A stretch of DNA of 5,045 nucleotides from JBGOUJ01 sp041477005 (GTDB taxonomy: Bacteria > Acidobacteriota > Terriglobia > Bryobacterales > JACQDG01), in contig JBGOUJ010000581.1 of the NCBI GenBank assembly GCA_041477005.1, forward strand, positions 1-5,045. Direction: 5' to 3'. Shown here piece by piece: positions 1-4,911 of the stretch. Numbering within the stretch: position 1 is the stretch's first letter; each line of letters begins with the position of its first letter. The notes beneath the pieces are model-generated. The model ran no database searches. It was not told where the DNA came from and saw nothing but the letters and a program-made list of their open reading frames with translations. The position numbers and the translations under genes were made by a program.

Positions 1-1551
1 GAACTCATCGAAAAAGATCTCGTAGCCGCGGCGGCCCTGGGCGGCATCCTCTTGTTGGATGGCGGCCATTTCGGTCCGGCCGGTGGGCCGAACCCAGCAA
101 GCGACGGTAAAGCGCTCGGTTTCCAAGCCCGTTGGGAGCACCACCTGCGTCTCACCGTCAAACTCCGCGGCCTTCCCGGTGCGGCCATTGGCGTAATTGA
201 CGGCGCCGCGGGGGGTCTTGCCGTGATGGTAGAAGCCCGAGGTATCGGCCAGGTGGCCGTCGAGCTCGTAATGGGCCACCAGGCCCTCGCGAGTGGCTTC
301 GGGCAGCGTGGCCGTCTTCTCCCACGCGGCTTGCAAGGAGGCGATCTCGTCTTTCGGCATCGCCTGCTCGTCAGCGGCGATGGCGCGGGTCAGCTCTTCG
401 AGCCGCTGCTTCTGCTCGGGCGACGGGATCTGGACGATCGGCTCGGCGTTGCCCTTGCGTCCGTCGAGACCCTTTTCGGGAATGGTGTTGAAGAAGGCGT
501 AGAACTGATAAAACTCCTTTTGCTTGATGGGATCGTACTTGTGATCGTGGCAGCGGGCGCAGCCCAGCGTCGTCCCCAGGAAGGCCACCGCGGTCGTTTC
601 GACGCGATCGACAACGTATTCGTTCTGATACTCCTCGGGAATGGCGCCGCCCTCGAAGTTGATCATGTGATTGCGATTGAAGCCGGTGGCGACGCGCTGC
701 TCAAGCGACGCGTCCGGCAGCAGGTCGCCGGCAAGCTGCTCGGTGGCGAAGCGGTCGAAGGGAAGGTTTTGATTGAAGGCGCGGATGACCCAATCGCGCC
801 AGGGCCACATGTCGCGGTGGCTGTCGATGTGGTAGCCGTGGGTGTCGGAATAGCGGGCGAGATCGAGCCACTGCATGGCCATGCGCTCGGCGTGCCGCGG
901 CGAGCGCAGCAGGCGGTCGACGACCTTTTCATAGGCGTCGGGCGATCGGTCGGCCAGCAAGGCGTCCACTTCGGCCGGCGTGGGCGGCAGGCCGGTGAGG
1001 TCGAAAGTCACGCGGCGAATGAGGGTGGTCTTATCAGCTTCGGGCGACGGCCTCAGCCCTTCGCGCTCGAGGCGCGCGAGGACGAAGCGGTCGATGGGGT
1101 TCCGCGGCCAGGCGGCGTTCGAGACTTTCGGCGGCTCGGGGCGCTGCGGCGCAACGTAGGCCCAGTGCGTTTCCCACTTGGCGCCCTGGTCGATCCAGCG
1201 CCGGATCAGCTCGATTTGCTCGGCCGTCAGGGTCCGGTCCGACCAGGCCGGCGGCATGCGGAGGGCCTTATCCTTGGCGCTGATCTTCTGGTAGAGCTTG
1301 CTATTGGCGCTGTCGCCGGGGACGAGAATCGCGTAGCCCTTGTGGGGGGCGAAAGCGCCGTCCCGCGTGTCGAGCCGCAGACCCGCCTGGCGCGGCTTCT
1401 CGTCCGGCCCGTGGCAGGCGAAGCAATTGTCGGAAAGGATGGACCGGATCTCGCGGTCGAAATTGACCGGCTTCGAATTGTCGGCCGGGGCGGCTAGGGA
1501 GATTCCCATCAGGCCGCTTGCCAGCAGAACGAAACGAGCCCGACGCCTCAA
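1..1551 (-). CDS. Exported planctomycete cytochrome c / DUF1549 / LamG-like protein (3' end outside window)
   Basis: Only the first 517 codons lie in the window; the frame runs off the left edge. The best start is TTG at 1551: GGAGG sits 7 nt upstream, an in-frame TAA lies 36 nt upstream, and this start gives a full signal peptide (RRRAR, then FVLLASGLMGISLA, cleavage near A23). The ATG at codon 15 would cut the hydrophobic core and has no clear ribosome site. Residues about 30-120 form a planctomycete cytochrome c (PSCyt1) domain with C43-F-A-C46-H47 for haem and M99 in RMPP as likely axial ligand. Residues about 150-360 match DUF1549, including PIDRFVLARL, LTGLPPTP and a second haem-type motif C331-A-R-C334-H335 followed by DHKYDP. 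From about residue 420 a LamG/concanavalin-like fold begins (LVAHYELDG, then FTVACWVRP). In this family DUF1553 normally follows, beyond the edge. The protein is probably a periplasmic or envelope multihaem protein; its precise role is unknown for the family. Family call is firm, function is not. Confidence 0.93.
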   Translation of the reverse strand, partial: MRRRARFVLLASGLMGISLAAPADNSKPVNFDREIRSILSDNCFACHGPDEKPRQAGLRLDTRDGAFAPHKGYAILVPGDSANSKLYQKISAKDKALRMPPAWSDRTLTAEQIELIRRWIDQGAKWETHWAYVAPQRPEPPKVSNAAWPRNPIDRFVLARLEREGLRPSPEADKTTLIRRVTFDLTGLPPTPAEVDALLADRSPDAYEKVVDRLLRSPRHAERMAMQWLDLARYSDTHGYHIDSHRDMWPWRDWVIRAFNQNLPFDRFATEQLAGDLLPDASLEQRVATGFNRNHMINFEGGAIPEEYQNEYVVDRVETTAVAFLGTTLGCARCHDHKYDPIKQKEFYQFYAFFNTIPEKGLDGRKGNAEPIVQIPSPEQKQRLEELTRAIAADEQAMPKDEIASLQAAWEKTATLPEATREGLVAHYELDGHLADTSGFYHHGKTPRGAVNYANGRTGKAAEFDGETQVVLPTGLETERFTVACWVRPTGRTEMAAIQQEDAAQGRRGYEIFFDEF

Positions 1552-1615
1552 GTCTGGTCCTCCGCGCCCAACGGGATGGAGTGCTTAGTGCCTCCCCAAT
1601 GATATACCAAAAGCG
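1552..1615. other. Short intergenic gap before the cytochrome gene
   Basis: This 64-nt gap separates the vapC stop from the TTG start of the cytochrome gene. On the minus strand it contains an AT-rich patch (GGTATATCAT, about 1600-1609) that could be a -10 region, but no convincing -35 partner was found. It also contains a direct repeat GCACT-AA-GCACT and the GGAGG ribosome site. There is no hairpin plus T-run, so no intrinsic terminator separates vapC from the cytochrome gene. Read-through is possible. Confidence 0.35.
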
Positions 1616-2029
1616 CTACGCCGCCCACTCGACCGCCAGCAGGCCGTCCGCTTCCAATCGGCGCAACTCGAGGTCACCGGTGGCCAGCGGGCAGCCCAAC
1701 TGCATCGCCGTCGCCGCGGCGAAAGCATCGGCATACGAGATGGGATAGGTAGCCTTCAGCCGCGAGGCTTCCAACACGAGGCCGTCCGGAACCGAAAGAA
1801 ACTCCAGCGGGCGAGCACGCAGATGGGCTAGGAGTTCGCCGGCGGCAGGCCATCCTCTCTTCTTGCCGGTTAAGTACAGGACCTCCCCCAGGTTGATCAG
1901 GCTCATCAGCAGCCGGACTTCTCCCCGGGTGGCTCGCGCCCACAATTCAGCCATCCGGTCGGCGGCCGGGAGCTGATCCTTCAGCCAAGCGACAAGCAGC
2001 CAGGAGTCGAGGACCAACTCGGCGCTCAC
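1616..2029 (-). CDS. vapC: PIN-domain toxin of the VapC type
   Basis: This 137-residue protein has the length and acidic pattern of a VapC endoribonuclease, which uses metal ions to cut RNA and inhibit translation. D8 lies in the opening strand (LVLDSWLLVAWL), E49 in NLGEVLY, D101 in ISYADAFAAATA and D119 in ATGDLEL. These match the usual PIN quartet D-E-D-D, so the active site appears intact. The S in LDSW replaces the more common T/S-N of the first motif and is tolerated in this family. The start is GTG at 2029, overlapping the antitoxin stop as GTGA, so translation is probably coupled to the antitoxin; no strong ribosome site precedes it. The partner is the ribbon-helix-helix protein at 2026-2280. 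The RNA target cannot be deduced. Type II toxin of the VapBC class is a confident call. Confidence 0.92.
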   Translation of the reverse strand: MSAELVLDSWLLVAWLKDQLPAADRMAELWARATRGEVRLLMSLINLGEVLYLTGKKRGWPAAGELLAHLRARPLEFLSVPDGLVLEASRLKATYPISYADAFAAATAMQLGCPLATGDLELRRLEADGLLAVEWAA

Positions 2030-2280
2030 AGCCGGCCCCGATCCCGAGCCAGTTCCTCCAGGCGGTCCTGCTCCATCAAGTCCATGACATCCGTATCTCG
2101 AAGGAAGCCTCGAAAATCCTTAAGGGCGTTCTCGTCAGGCCGGCTGCGAGATGCCGCCTCGGTGAGGTACCGGTCGATCGCCGTCTCCACCGCTTGCTGG
2201 ATGGTTATGCCCTGGCGGGCCACCGTGATCTTAAGGCGTTTGTACTTAGGATCTTCCAGCCGAATGGCGACGTGTTTCAT
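2026..2280 (-). CDS. vapB: Ribbon-helix-helix antitoxin of the intact toxin-antitoxin pair
   Basis: This 84-residue protein starts with a short beta strand (HVAIRLE, residues 3-9), followed by helix A (about 11-23) and helix B (about 27-40, IQQAVETAIDRYL). That is the ribbon-helix-helix DNA-binding fold. The acidic, arginine-rich tail (about 45-84) is the probable toxin-binding segment. Antitoxins of this kind bind the toxin and repress their own operon as dimers. The ATG at 2280 is chosen because the fold begins there. The frame is open upstream to an ATG at 2358, but those 26 extra residues have no domain character and overlap the toxin remnant. GGAA lies 4 nt before the ATG as a weak ribosome site. 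The gene overlaps vapC by 4 nt. Its likely operator is the 8-bp CATG ladder that runs from the start codon upstream. Confidence 0.87.
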   Translation of the reverse strand: MKHVAIRLEDPKYKRLKITVARQGITIQQAVETAIDRYLTEAASRSRPDENALKDFRGFLRDTDVMDLMEQDRLEELARDRGRL

Positions 2281-2365
2281 GTTTCCATGATAGCATGGAA
2301 GCATGGTTACATGTATGAACCAGCACGTTGGTGTCGACGAACGCCGGACTTCCCTCATCGGTCAT
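2246..2365 (-). pseudogene. Remnant of a second PIN-domain toxin, truncated after about 17 residues
   Basis: An ATG at 2365, overlapping the end of the upstream antitoxin gene by 11 nt, opens a 39-codon frame ending in TAA at 2246. Its first residues, MTDEGSPAFVDTNVLVH, contain FVDTNVLV, the opening strand of a PIN toxin with the first catalytic aspartate (D11). After H17 (about 2315) the frame reads TCNHASMLSW and so on, which does not resemble a PIN domain, and it ends about 100 residues short of normal length. The E, D and D residues of the active site are absent, so this cannot be a working nuclease. The break coincides with the start of the CATG ladder of the neighbouring vapBC pair. This suggests recombination or insertion replaced the rest of the toxin. 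No downstream half of this toxin is seen in the window. Confidence 0.78.
2278..2313 (-). promoter_or_regulatory. Five-unit CATG ladder with exact 8-bp spacing, probable antitoxin operator
   Basis: CATG occurs at 2278, 2286, 2294, 2302 and 2310, so five copies are spaced exactly 8 bp apart. The first copy includes the antitoxin ATG. CATG is its own reverse complement, so each copy can serve a symmetric protein dimer. Within the ladder lies a perfect inverted repeat, TTCCATG at 2283-2289 and CATGGAA at 2294-2300 with a 4-nt spacer. The last unit sits in the palindrome TACATGTA (2308-2315). Ribbon-helix-helix repressors bind short tandem boxes cooperatively, and MetJ uses 8-bp boxes. Binding here would cover the ribosome site and start codon. 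The repeat is seen directly; the operator role is inferred. Confidence 0.6.
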
Positions 2366-2582
2366 AGAGGTCCTCGCGCTTCCAGGTGCGTGGTCCCACC
2401 TCGACAAGCCCCTTGGCCAGGGCCGATCGGAGCCGCGCTTTTCGCAGGCGCCCTTCCTGGTTTACCAGGGCGGTCAGATAATCTCGGACAAGCTGGTTGA
2501 CGGTGGTACGGCGCTCCAGCGCCAGCTTTCGAGCCTTGAAGAGCAGATCATCCTCGATGGCCAGAGTGAGGTTCCGCATCAT
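2355..2582 (-). CDS. Ribbon-helix-helix antitoxin of the broken toxin-antitoxin module
   Basis: This 75-residue protein has a ribbon-helix-helix N-terminus: strand RNLTLAI (3-9), helix A about 10-24 (DDLLFKARKLALER) and helix B about 27-41 (TVNQLVRDYLTALV). It ends in WKREDLYDR, a tail typical of antitoxins paired with PIN toxins. The start is ATG at 2582 (a second ATG follows at 2579), where the fold begins. An earlier in-frame ATG at 2615 has a slightly better AGG upstream but would place 11 unlikely residues before the strand and make the inverted repeat coding. The gene lies 45 nt after the O-methyltransferase stop on the same strand. It overlaps the truncated toxin by 11 nt, the normal layout of such operons. 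With its toxin destroyed it is effectively an orphan that may still bind DNA or neutralise a related toxin. Its sequence differs clearly from the neighbouring antitoxin. Confidence 0.85.
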   Translation of the reverse strand: MMRNLTLAIEDDLLFKARKLALERRTTVNQLVRDYLTALVNQEGRLRKARLRSALAKGLVEVGPRTWKREDLYDR

Positions 2583-2590
2583 ACGGGGCC

Positions 2591-2613
2591 GTGCCACAGA
2601 ACCAGTGTGGCAC
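2591..2613 (-). promoter_or_regulatory. Perfect inverted repeat before the orphan antitoxin, probable operator
   Basis: GTGCCACA (2591-2598) and TGTGGCAC (2606-2613) are exact reverse complements separated by 7 nt. The repeat ends 8 nt before the ATG at 2582 and lies between the methyltransferase stop and the antitoxin start. Autoregulated antitoxin operons usually carry such a site, so an operator for the ribbon-helix-helix protein is the likeliest role. No T-run follows on the minus strand, which argues against an intrinsic terminator for the methyltransferase gene. Confidence 0.6.
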
Positions 2614-2627
2614 ATAACCTGTGTGCG

Positions 2628-3641
2628 TTACTTCACCCCAATCACCATCGAGTCCGGCCCGACCAGGTGCTCCACCTGGGTCTGGCGGAAGCCGGCTTCC
2701 TTCATCCAGCCCATGCAGTCGGCGCCGGTGTAGTCGAATCCGGCGGGCGTCTCGATCAACATGTTGAGGCTCATCAGCAAGCCGAAAGCGTTTTGGGAGC
2801 GGTCGTCGTCGATGATGCTTTCGTAAACGATCAACGCGCCGCCCGGGGGAAGCGCCTCGTAGGCCTTGCTGACCAGCAGGGTCTTCTCGTCCAGTCCCCA
2901 ATCGTGAAGGATGTGACCCATGGTGATCACGTCGACCTGCGGCAGGGGATCCTCAAAGAAGCTGCCGGCGGCGAAGCGCAAGCGCCCGGCCAATCCATTG
3001 CGCTCGACGTATTCCTCAAAGACCGGCGCCACCTCGGGCAAATCGAAGCCGATGCCCGATAGATGCGGGTTCGCGAGCGCGATCTGGACGGCCAGGTCCC
3101 CTTGCGCCGTTCCGACGTCGGCAAAGGTTTTGTAGCCGGCCCAGGAAAACTTCTGGGCAATGGCCTGGTTGGCGGCGTGGCTGATGCCGGTCATGGCCCC
3201 CAAGAACTCCTGCAGCCGGGCCGGATCGGCGTAGAGTGCGACAAACGGGGAGCCGCCTCCATCCTTCGCCTCGTTTTGCTGTTTGCCGGTTCGCAGGCCT
3301 TCGGTGAGGTGACCCCAATGGCCGTAGAGGCGGTGGTTGGCCATCTCCAGGACTCCACCGATGTACGATGGCTTCCTCTTGTCCAGATACAGATCCGTGG
3401 CCGGCGTATTGCAGTACTTCCCATCGAGGCGGCGCAGAAACCCGAGCGCCACCAGCGCGTCCAGAAAATCGCGCGCGGAGCGCGGATGCACGCCCAGTCG
3501 GGCTTGGATGGCCGCCAGATCCTCGGGGCGCCGGGCCAGCTCGGTGAACAGTCCCATCTCAATCGCGCTCAGCAGCGTCTTCGAAGCCCAAAAGCCCAGG
3601 CCAACCTGCATGATGTGTTCCGGCGTCGGATGCTCGCTCAA
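2628..3641 (-). CDS. Family-2 SAM-dependent O-methyltransferase (hydroxyindole/acetylserotonin type)
   Basis: This 337-residue cytoplasmic enzyme has the two-part layout of plant and bacterial small-molecule O-methyltransferases. Residues about 10-90 form a winged-helix dimerisation domain (VGLGFWASKTLLSAIEMGLF, LGFLRRLDGKY). Residues about 110-335 form the Rossmann-like methyltransferase domain. The SAM motif is FADVGTAQGDLA (173-184), followed by the acidic strand end GFDLPEV (198-204). H246-D247 in HILHDW marks the usual catalytic histidine. PPGGALIVYE (265-274) is the post-SAM motif. The second glycine of DxGxGxG is alanine here (A179), a mild deviation. The start is TTG at 3641 with AGGAGG 6 nt upstream. 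Expected reaction: methyl transfer from SAM to a phenolic hydroxyl; the substrate is unknown. It is transcribed divergently from the MarR gene across an 88-nt shared promoter region, so MarR control is likely. Confidence 0.93.
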   Translation of the reverse strand: MSEHPTPEHIMQVGLGFWASKTLLSAIEMGLFTELARRPEDLAAIQARLGVHPRSARDFLDALVALGFLRRLDGKYCNTPATDLYLDKRKPSYIGGVLEMANHRLYGHWGHLTEGLRTGKQQNEAKDGGGSPFVALYADPARLQEFLGAMTGISHAANQAIAQKFSWAGYKTFADVGTAQGDLAVQIALANPHLSGIGFDLPEVAPVFEEYVERNGLAGRLRFAAGSFFEDPLPQVDVITMGHILHDWGLDEKTLLVSKAYEALPPGGALIVYESIIDDDRSQNAFGLLMSLNMLIETPAGFDYTGADCMGWMKEAGFRQTQVEHLVGPDSMVIGVK

Positions 3642-3673
3642 GGTGTTCCTCCTCGTGGATCGGTGTCCCCAGC

Positions 3674-3704
3674 ATCATAGCGCACTGGACTATTGACAAG
3701 TCAA
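3674..3704 (-). promoter_or_regulatory. Candidate promoter for the O-methyltransferase
   Basis: On the minus strand TTGACT (3704-3699) and TATGAT (3679-3674) each match the sigma-70 consensus in five of six positions. The 19-nt spacer is longer than ideal. The -35 element lies at the centre of the first palindrome (3692-3712), so a repressor bound there would block polymerase. The AGGAGG ribosome site lies about 25 nt downstream of the -10 element. Predicted from sequence only. Confidence 0.45.
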
Positions 3705-3712
3705 TTGTCAAT
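3692..3712. promoter_or_regulatory. MarR-type operator palindrome 1
   Basis: ATTGACAA (3692-3699) and TTGTCAAT (3705-3712) form a perfect inverted repeat with 8-nt arms around a 5-nt spacer (GTCAA). The size and AT-rich character fit a MarR dimer site. It overlaps the -35 elements of both divergent promoters. Confidence 0.7.
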
Positions 3713-3720
3713 ATGACAAT
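3693..3720 (+). promoter_or_regulatory. Candidate promoter for the MarR/methyltransferase operon, possibly leaderless
   Basis: TTGACA (3693-3698) is an exact -35 consensus. GACAAT (3715-3720) matches the -10 consensus in four of six positions after a 16-nt spacer. Transcription would begin at about 3727-3730, that is, at the ATG. No Shine-Dalgarno sequence precedes this ATG, so a leaderless mRNA is a consistent prediction. Both elements are embedded in the palindromes. Confidence 0.42.
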
Positions 3721-3731
3721 ATAGTTGTCAT
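3713..3731. promoter_or_regulatory. MarR-type operator palindrome 2, overlapping the MarR start codon
   Basis: ATGACAA (3713-3719) and TTGTCAT (3725-3731) are perfect 7-nt arms with a 5-nt spacer (TATAG). They share the TGACAA half-site and spacing of palindrome 1. The centres of the two sites (3702 and 3722) are 20 bp apart, about two helical turns, so two dimers would sit on the same DNA face. The right arm includes the A and T of the MarR ATG at 3730. Autorepression is the natural reading. Confidence 0.68.
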
Positions 3732-4200
3732 GAAGCCGGCGACGGTCGCAGCTCTGAACACGCTTTTCGACGAGACCGTGGCGCTGTTCCACCGGCTTCG
3801 GGCGGCGGCCGAGCAGGTGCACGGGCAGGGCGAGCTGTCGGCGGCGCGGCGCGGCGTGCTGCGCAGCCTCGACCGGCTGGGGCCGCAGACCGTGCCGCAA
3901 CTGGCCCGCGCCCGGCCCGTTTCACGCCAGCACATCCAGATGCTGGTGAACCAGCTCGCCGCCGAGGGCCACGTCGAACTGGCGGACAATCCGGCCCACC
4001 AGCGATCGCGGCTGGTGCGGCTGACGCGCCAGGGAAAGAGCCTGGTGGAAGCGATGAACCACCGGGAGCAGAAGCTGCTGGCCGGGCTGGAGACCGGCAT
4101 CCCCGACGGCAAACTGCGGGCGGCGGCAACCGTCCTGCGCGCCGTTCGGCAGCAGCTCGAAAGCGACCGGTGGCGCCGGCTTATGGAGAAGACATCATGA
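3730..4200 (+). CDS. MarR-family transcriptional regulator
   Basis: This 156-residue protein has the normal MarR length and fold. An N-terminal helix (about 5-32) contributes to the dimer. LSAARRGVLRSLDRLGPQTVPQLARA (36-61) holds the first helices of the winged helix-turn-helix. SRQHIQMLVNQLAAEG (65-80) is the recognition helix. ELADNPAHQRSRLVRLT (83-99) is the beta-wing with its conserved aspartate and arginines. The C-terminal helices (about 101-150) close the dimer interface. MarR proteins usually repress neighbouring genes until a small, often phenolic, ligand binds. The start is ATG at 3730; there is no ribosome site, but the fold starts close to it and an operator overlaps it. The gene overlaps the following methyltransferase as ATGA and is divergent from the O-methyltransferase, so all three are probably under its control. 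Ligand unknown. Confidence 0.93.
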   Translation: MKPATVAALNTLFDETVALFHRLRAAAEQVHGQGELSAARRGVLRSLDRLGPQTVPQLARARPVSRQHIQMLVNQLAAEGHVELADNPAHQRSRLVRLTRQGKSLVEAMNHREQKLLAGLETGIPDGKLRAAATVLRAVRQQLESDRWRRLMEKTS

Positions 4201-4844
4201 CGAACGCAAAACCGTGCTACCTCGAAGCCCCGGCTCCGGCCTGTGACAAGGCGGGATGGCGGGGGCAGTTCGCCAGACCCACCGGATTTCCGGGCTGGCT
4301 GGTCGGCCACCTCATGGCCCTCAAGAACAAAGAGCGAAGCGAGTGGGTGATCTCGCTGCTCGATATCCGCCCGGATGATCATGTGCTCGAGATCGGGTTC
4401 GGCTCGGGCGTGGATATTCGGCGGGCGGCGGCGATCGCCCTGAATGGGCGGGTGGCCGGCATCGACCATTCGGAAGAAATGGTGCGGCAGGCGCGAAGGC
4501 GCAACGCCGCCGCCATTCGGGCCGGCCGCGTCGATCTGCGGCAGGCCGCGATGCCGGCGCTGCCGTATGCCGGCGGGTCTTTTGACAAGGTGTTTTCCAT
4601 CAACTCGGTCCAGTTCTGGCCGGACGTGGTCGGGGGCTTGCAGGAAGTTCGGCGCGTGTTGAAGCCGGACGGACGGATCGCGATCGCCTGGCAGCCCCGG
4701 TCCCGCGGCGCGACGGAGGAGACGGCGCGCCGGGCGGGCGAAGGTCTGGTGGCAGCCCTGAAGGCGGCCGGCTTCTCGGAAGTGCGATTGGAGACCAGGC
4801 GGATCACGCCGGTTTCGGTGGTCTGCGCGCTGGGGATCAAGTGA
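4197..4844 (+). CDS. Class I SAM-dependent methyltransferase, small-molecule type
   Basis: This 215-residue soluble protein carries the canonical class I methyltransferase motifs. Motif I is VLEIGFGSGVDI (63-74, E65-G67-G69-G71). The acidic residue at the end of strand 2 is D90 in GIDHSEEMV. LPYAGGSFDKVFSINSVQFW (122-141) is the motif II/III region, and EVRRVLKPDGRIAI (150-163) follows it as expected for the Methyltransf_11/25 families. Residues 1-45 may form a substrate lid (FARPTGFPGWLVGHLM). The acceptor cannot be read from sequence. The ATG at 4197 overlaps the MarR stop by 4 nt, with GGAG 8 nt upstream (4185-4188), so the two genes are co-transcribed and probably translationally coupled. 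The pairing with a divergent O-methyltransferase suggests two methylation steps on related compounds or a detoxification role; this is inference. Confidence 0.92.
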   Translation: MTNAKPCYLEAPAPACDKAGWRGQFARPTGFPGWLVGHLMALKNKERSEWVISLLDIRPDDHVLEIGFGSGVDIRRAAAIALNGRVAGIDHSEEMVRQARRRNAAAIRAGRVDLRQAAMPALPYAGGSFDKVFSINSVQFWPDVVGGLQEVRRVLKPDGRIAIAWQPRSRGATEETARRAGEGLVAALKAAGFSEVRLETRRITPVSVVCALGIK

Positions 4845-4886
4845 GCTGCGGAAGTCTCAAAAATACCTCCAGCCCACCCGGCGCTT

Positions 4887-4905
4887 GCATTGTCCCTCGC
4901 AATGC
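4887..4905. repeat. Small inverted repeat in the leader of the last gene
   Basis: GCATTG (4887-4892) and CAATGC (4900-4905) form a perfect 6-nt stem with a 7-nt loop, ending 6 nt before the ATG at 4912. There is no T-run on either strand, so it is a poor intrinsic terminator for the upstream methyltransferase. It could be a leader hairpin or operator, or a chance repeat. Confidence 0.3.
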
Positions 4906-4911
4906 GGTCTC

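Noticed and set aside
52..1497. Long plus-strand open frame of 481 codons
   Set aside because: It is antisense to a gene with recognisable cytochrome c and DUF1549 motifs. The product is a low-complexity shadow rich in G, A, V and L with no domain, and long antisense frames are expected in GC-rich DNA.
2281..2358. Upstream extension of the intact antitoxin to ATG 2358
   Set aside because: The extra 26 residues carry no strand or helix pattern, and they overlap the PIN remnant and the CATG ladder. The ribbon-helix-helix strand begins immediately after the ATG at 2280.
1616..2620. Transposon or insertion sequence carrying the toxin-antitoxin genes
   Set aside because: No transposase, terminal inverted repeats or target-site duplication could be found around the modules.
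2328..3680. Plus-strand open frames at 2328-3062 and 3063-3680
   Set aside because: They lie antisense to the toxin-antitoxin remnant and the O-methyltransferase. They contain no recognisable motif, and the minus-strand genes explain the coding signal.
3708..4469. Minus-strand open frame of 253 codons opposite the MarR and methyltransferase genes
   Set aside because: The plus-strand genes have clear winged-helix and SAM-binding motifs. The antisense product is serine/arginine-rich and crosses the operators and two genes.
4887..4905. Intrinsic terminator after the class I methyltransferase
   Set aside because: The stem is only 6 nt and no T-run follows on either strand, so it is listed only as a small inverted repeat.
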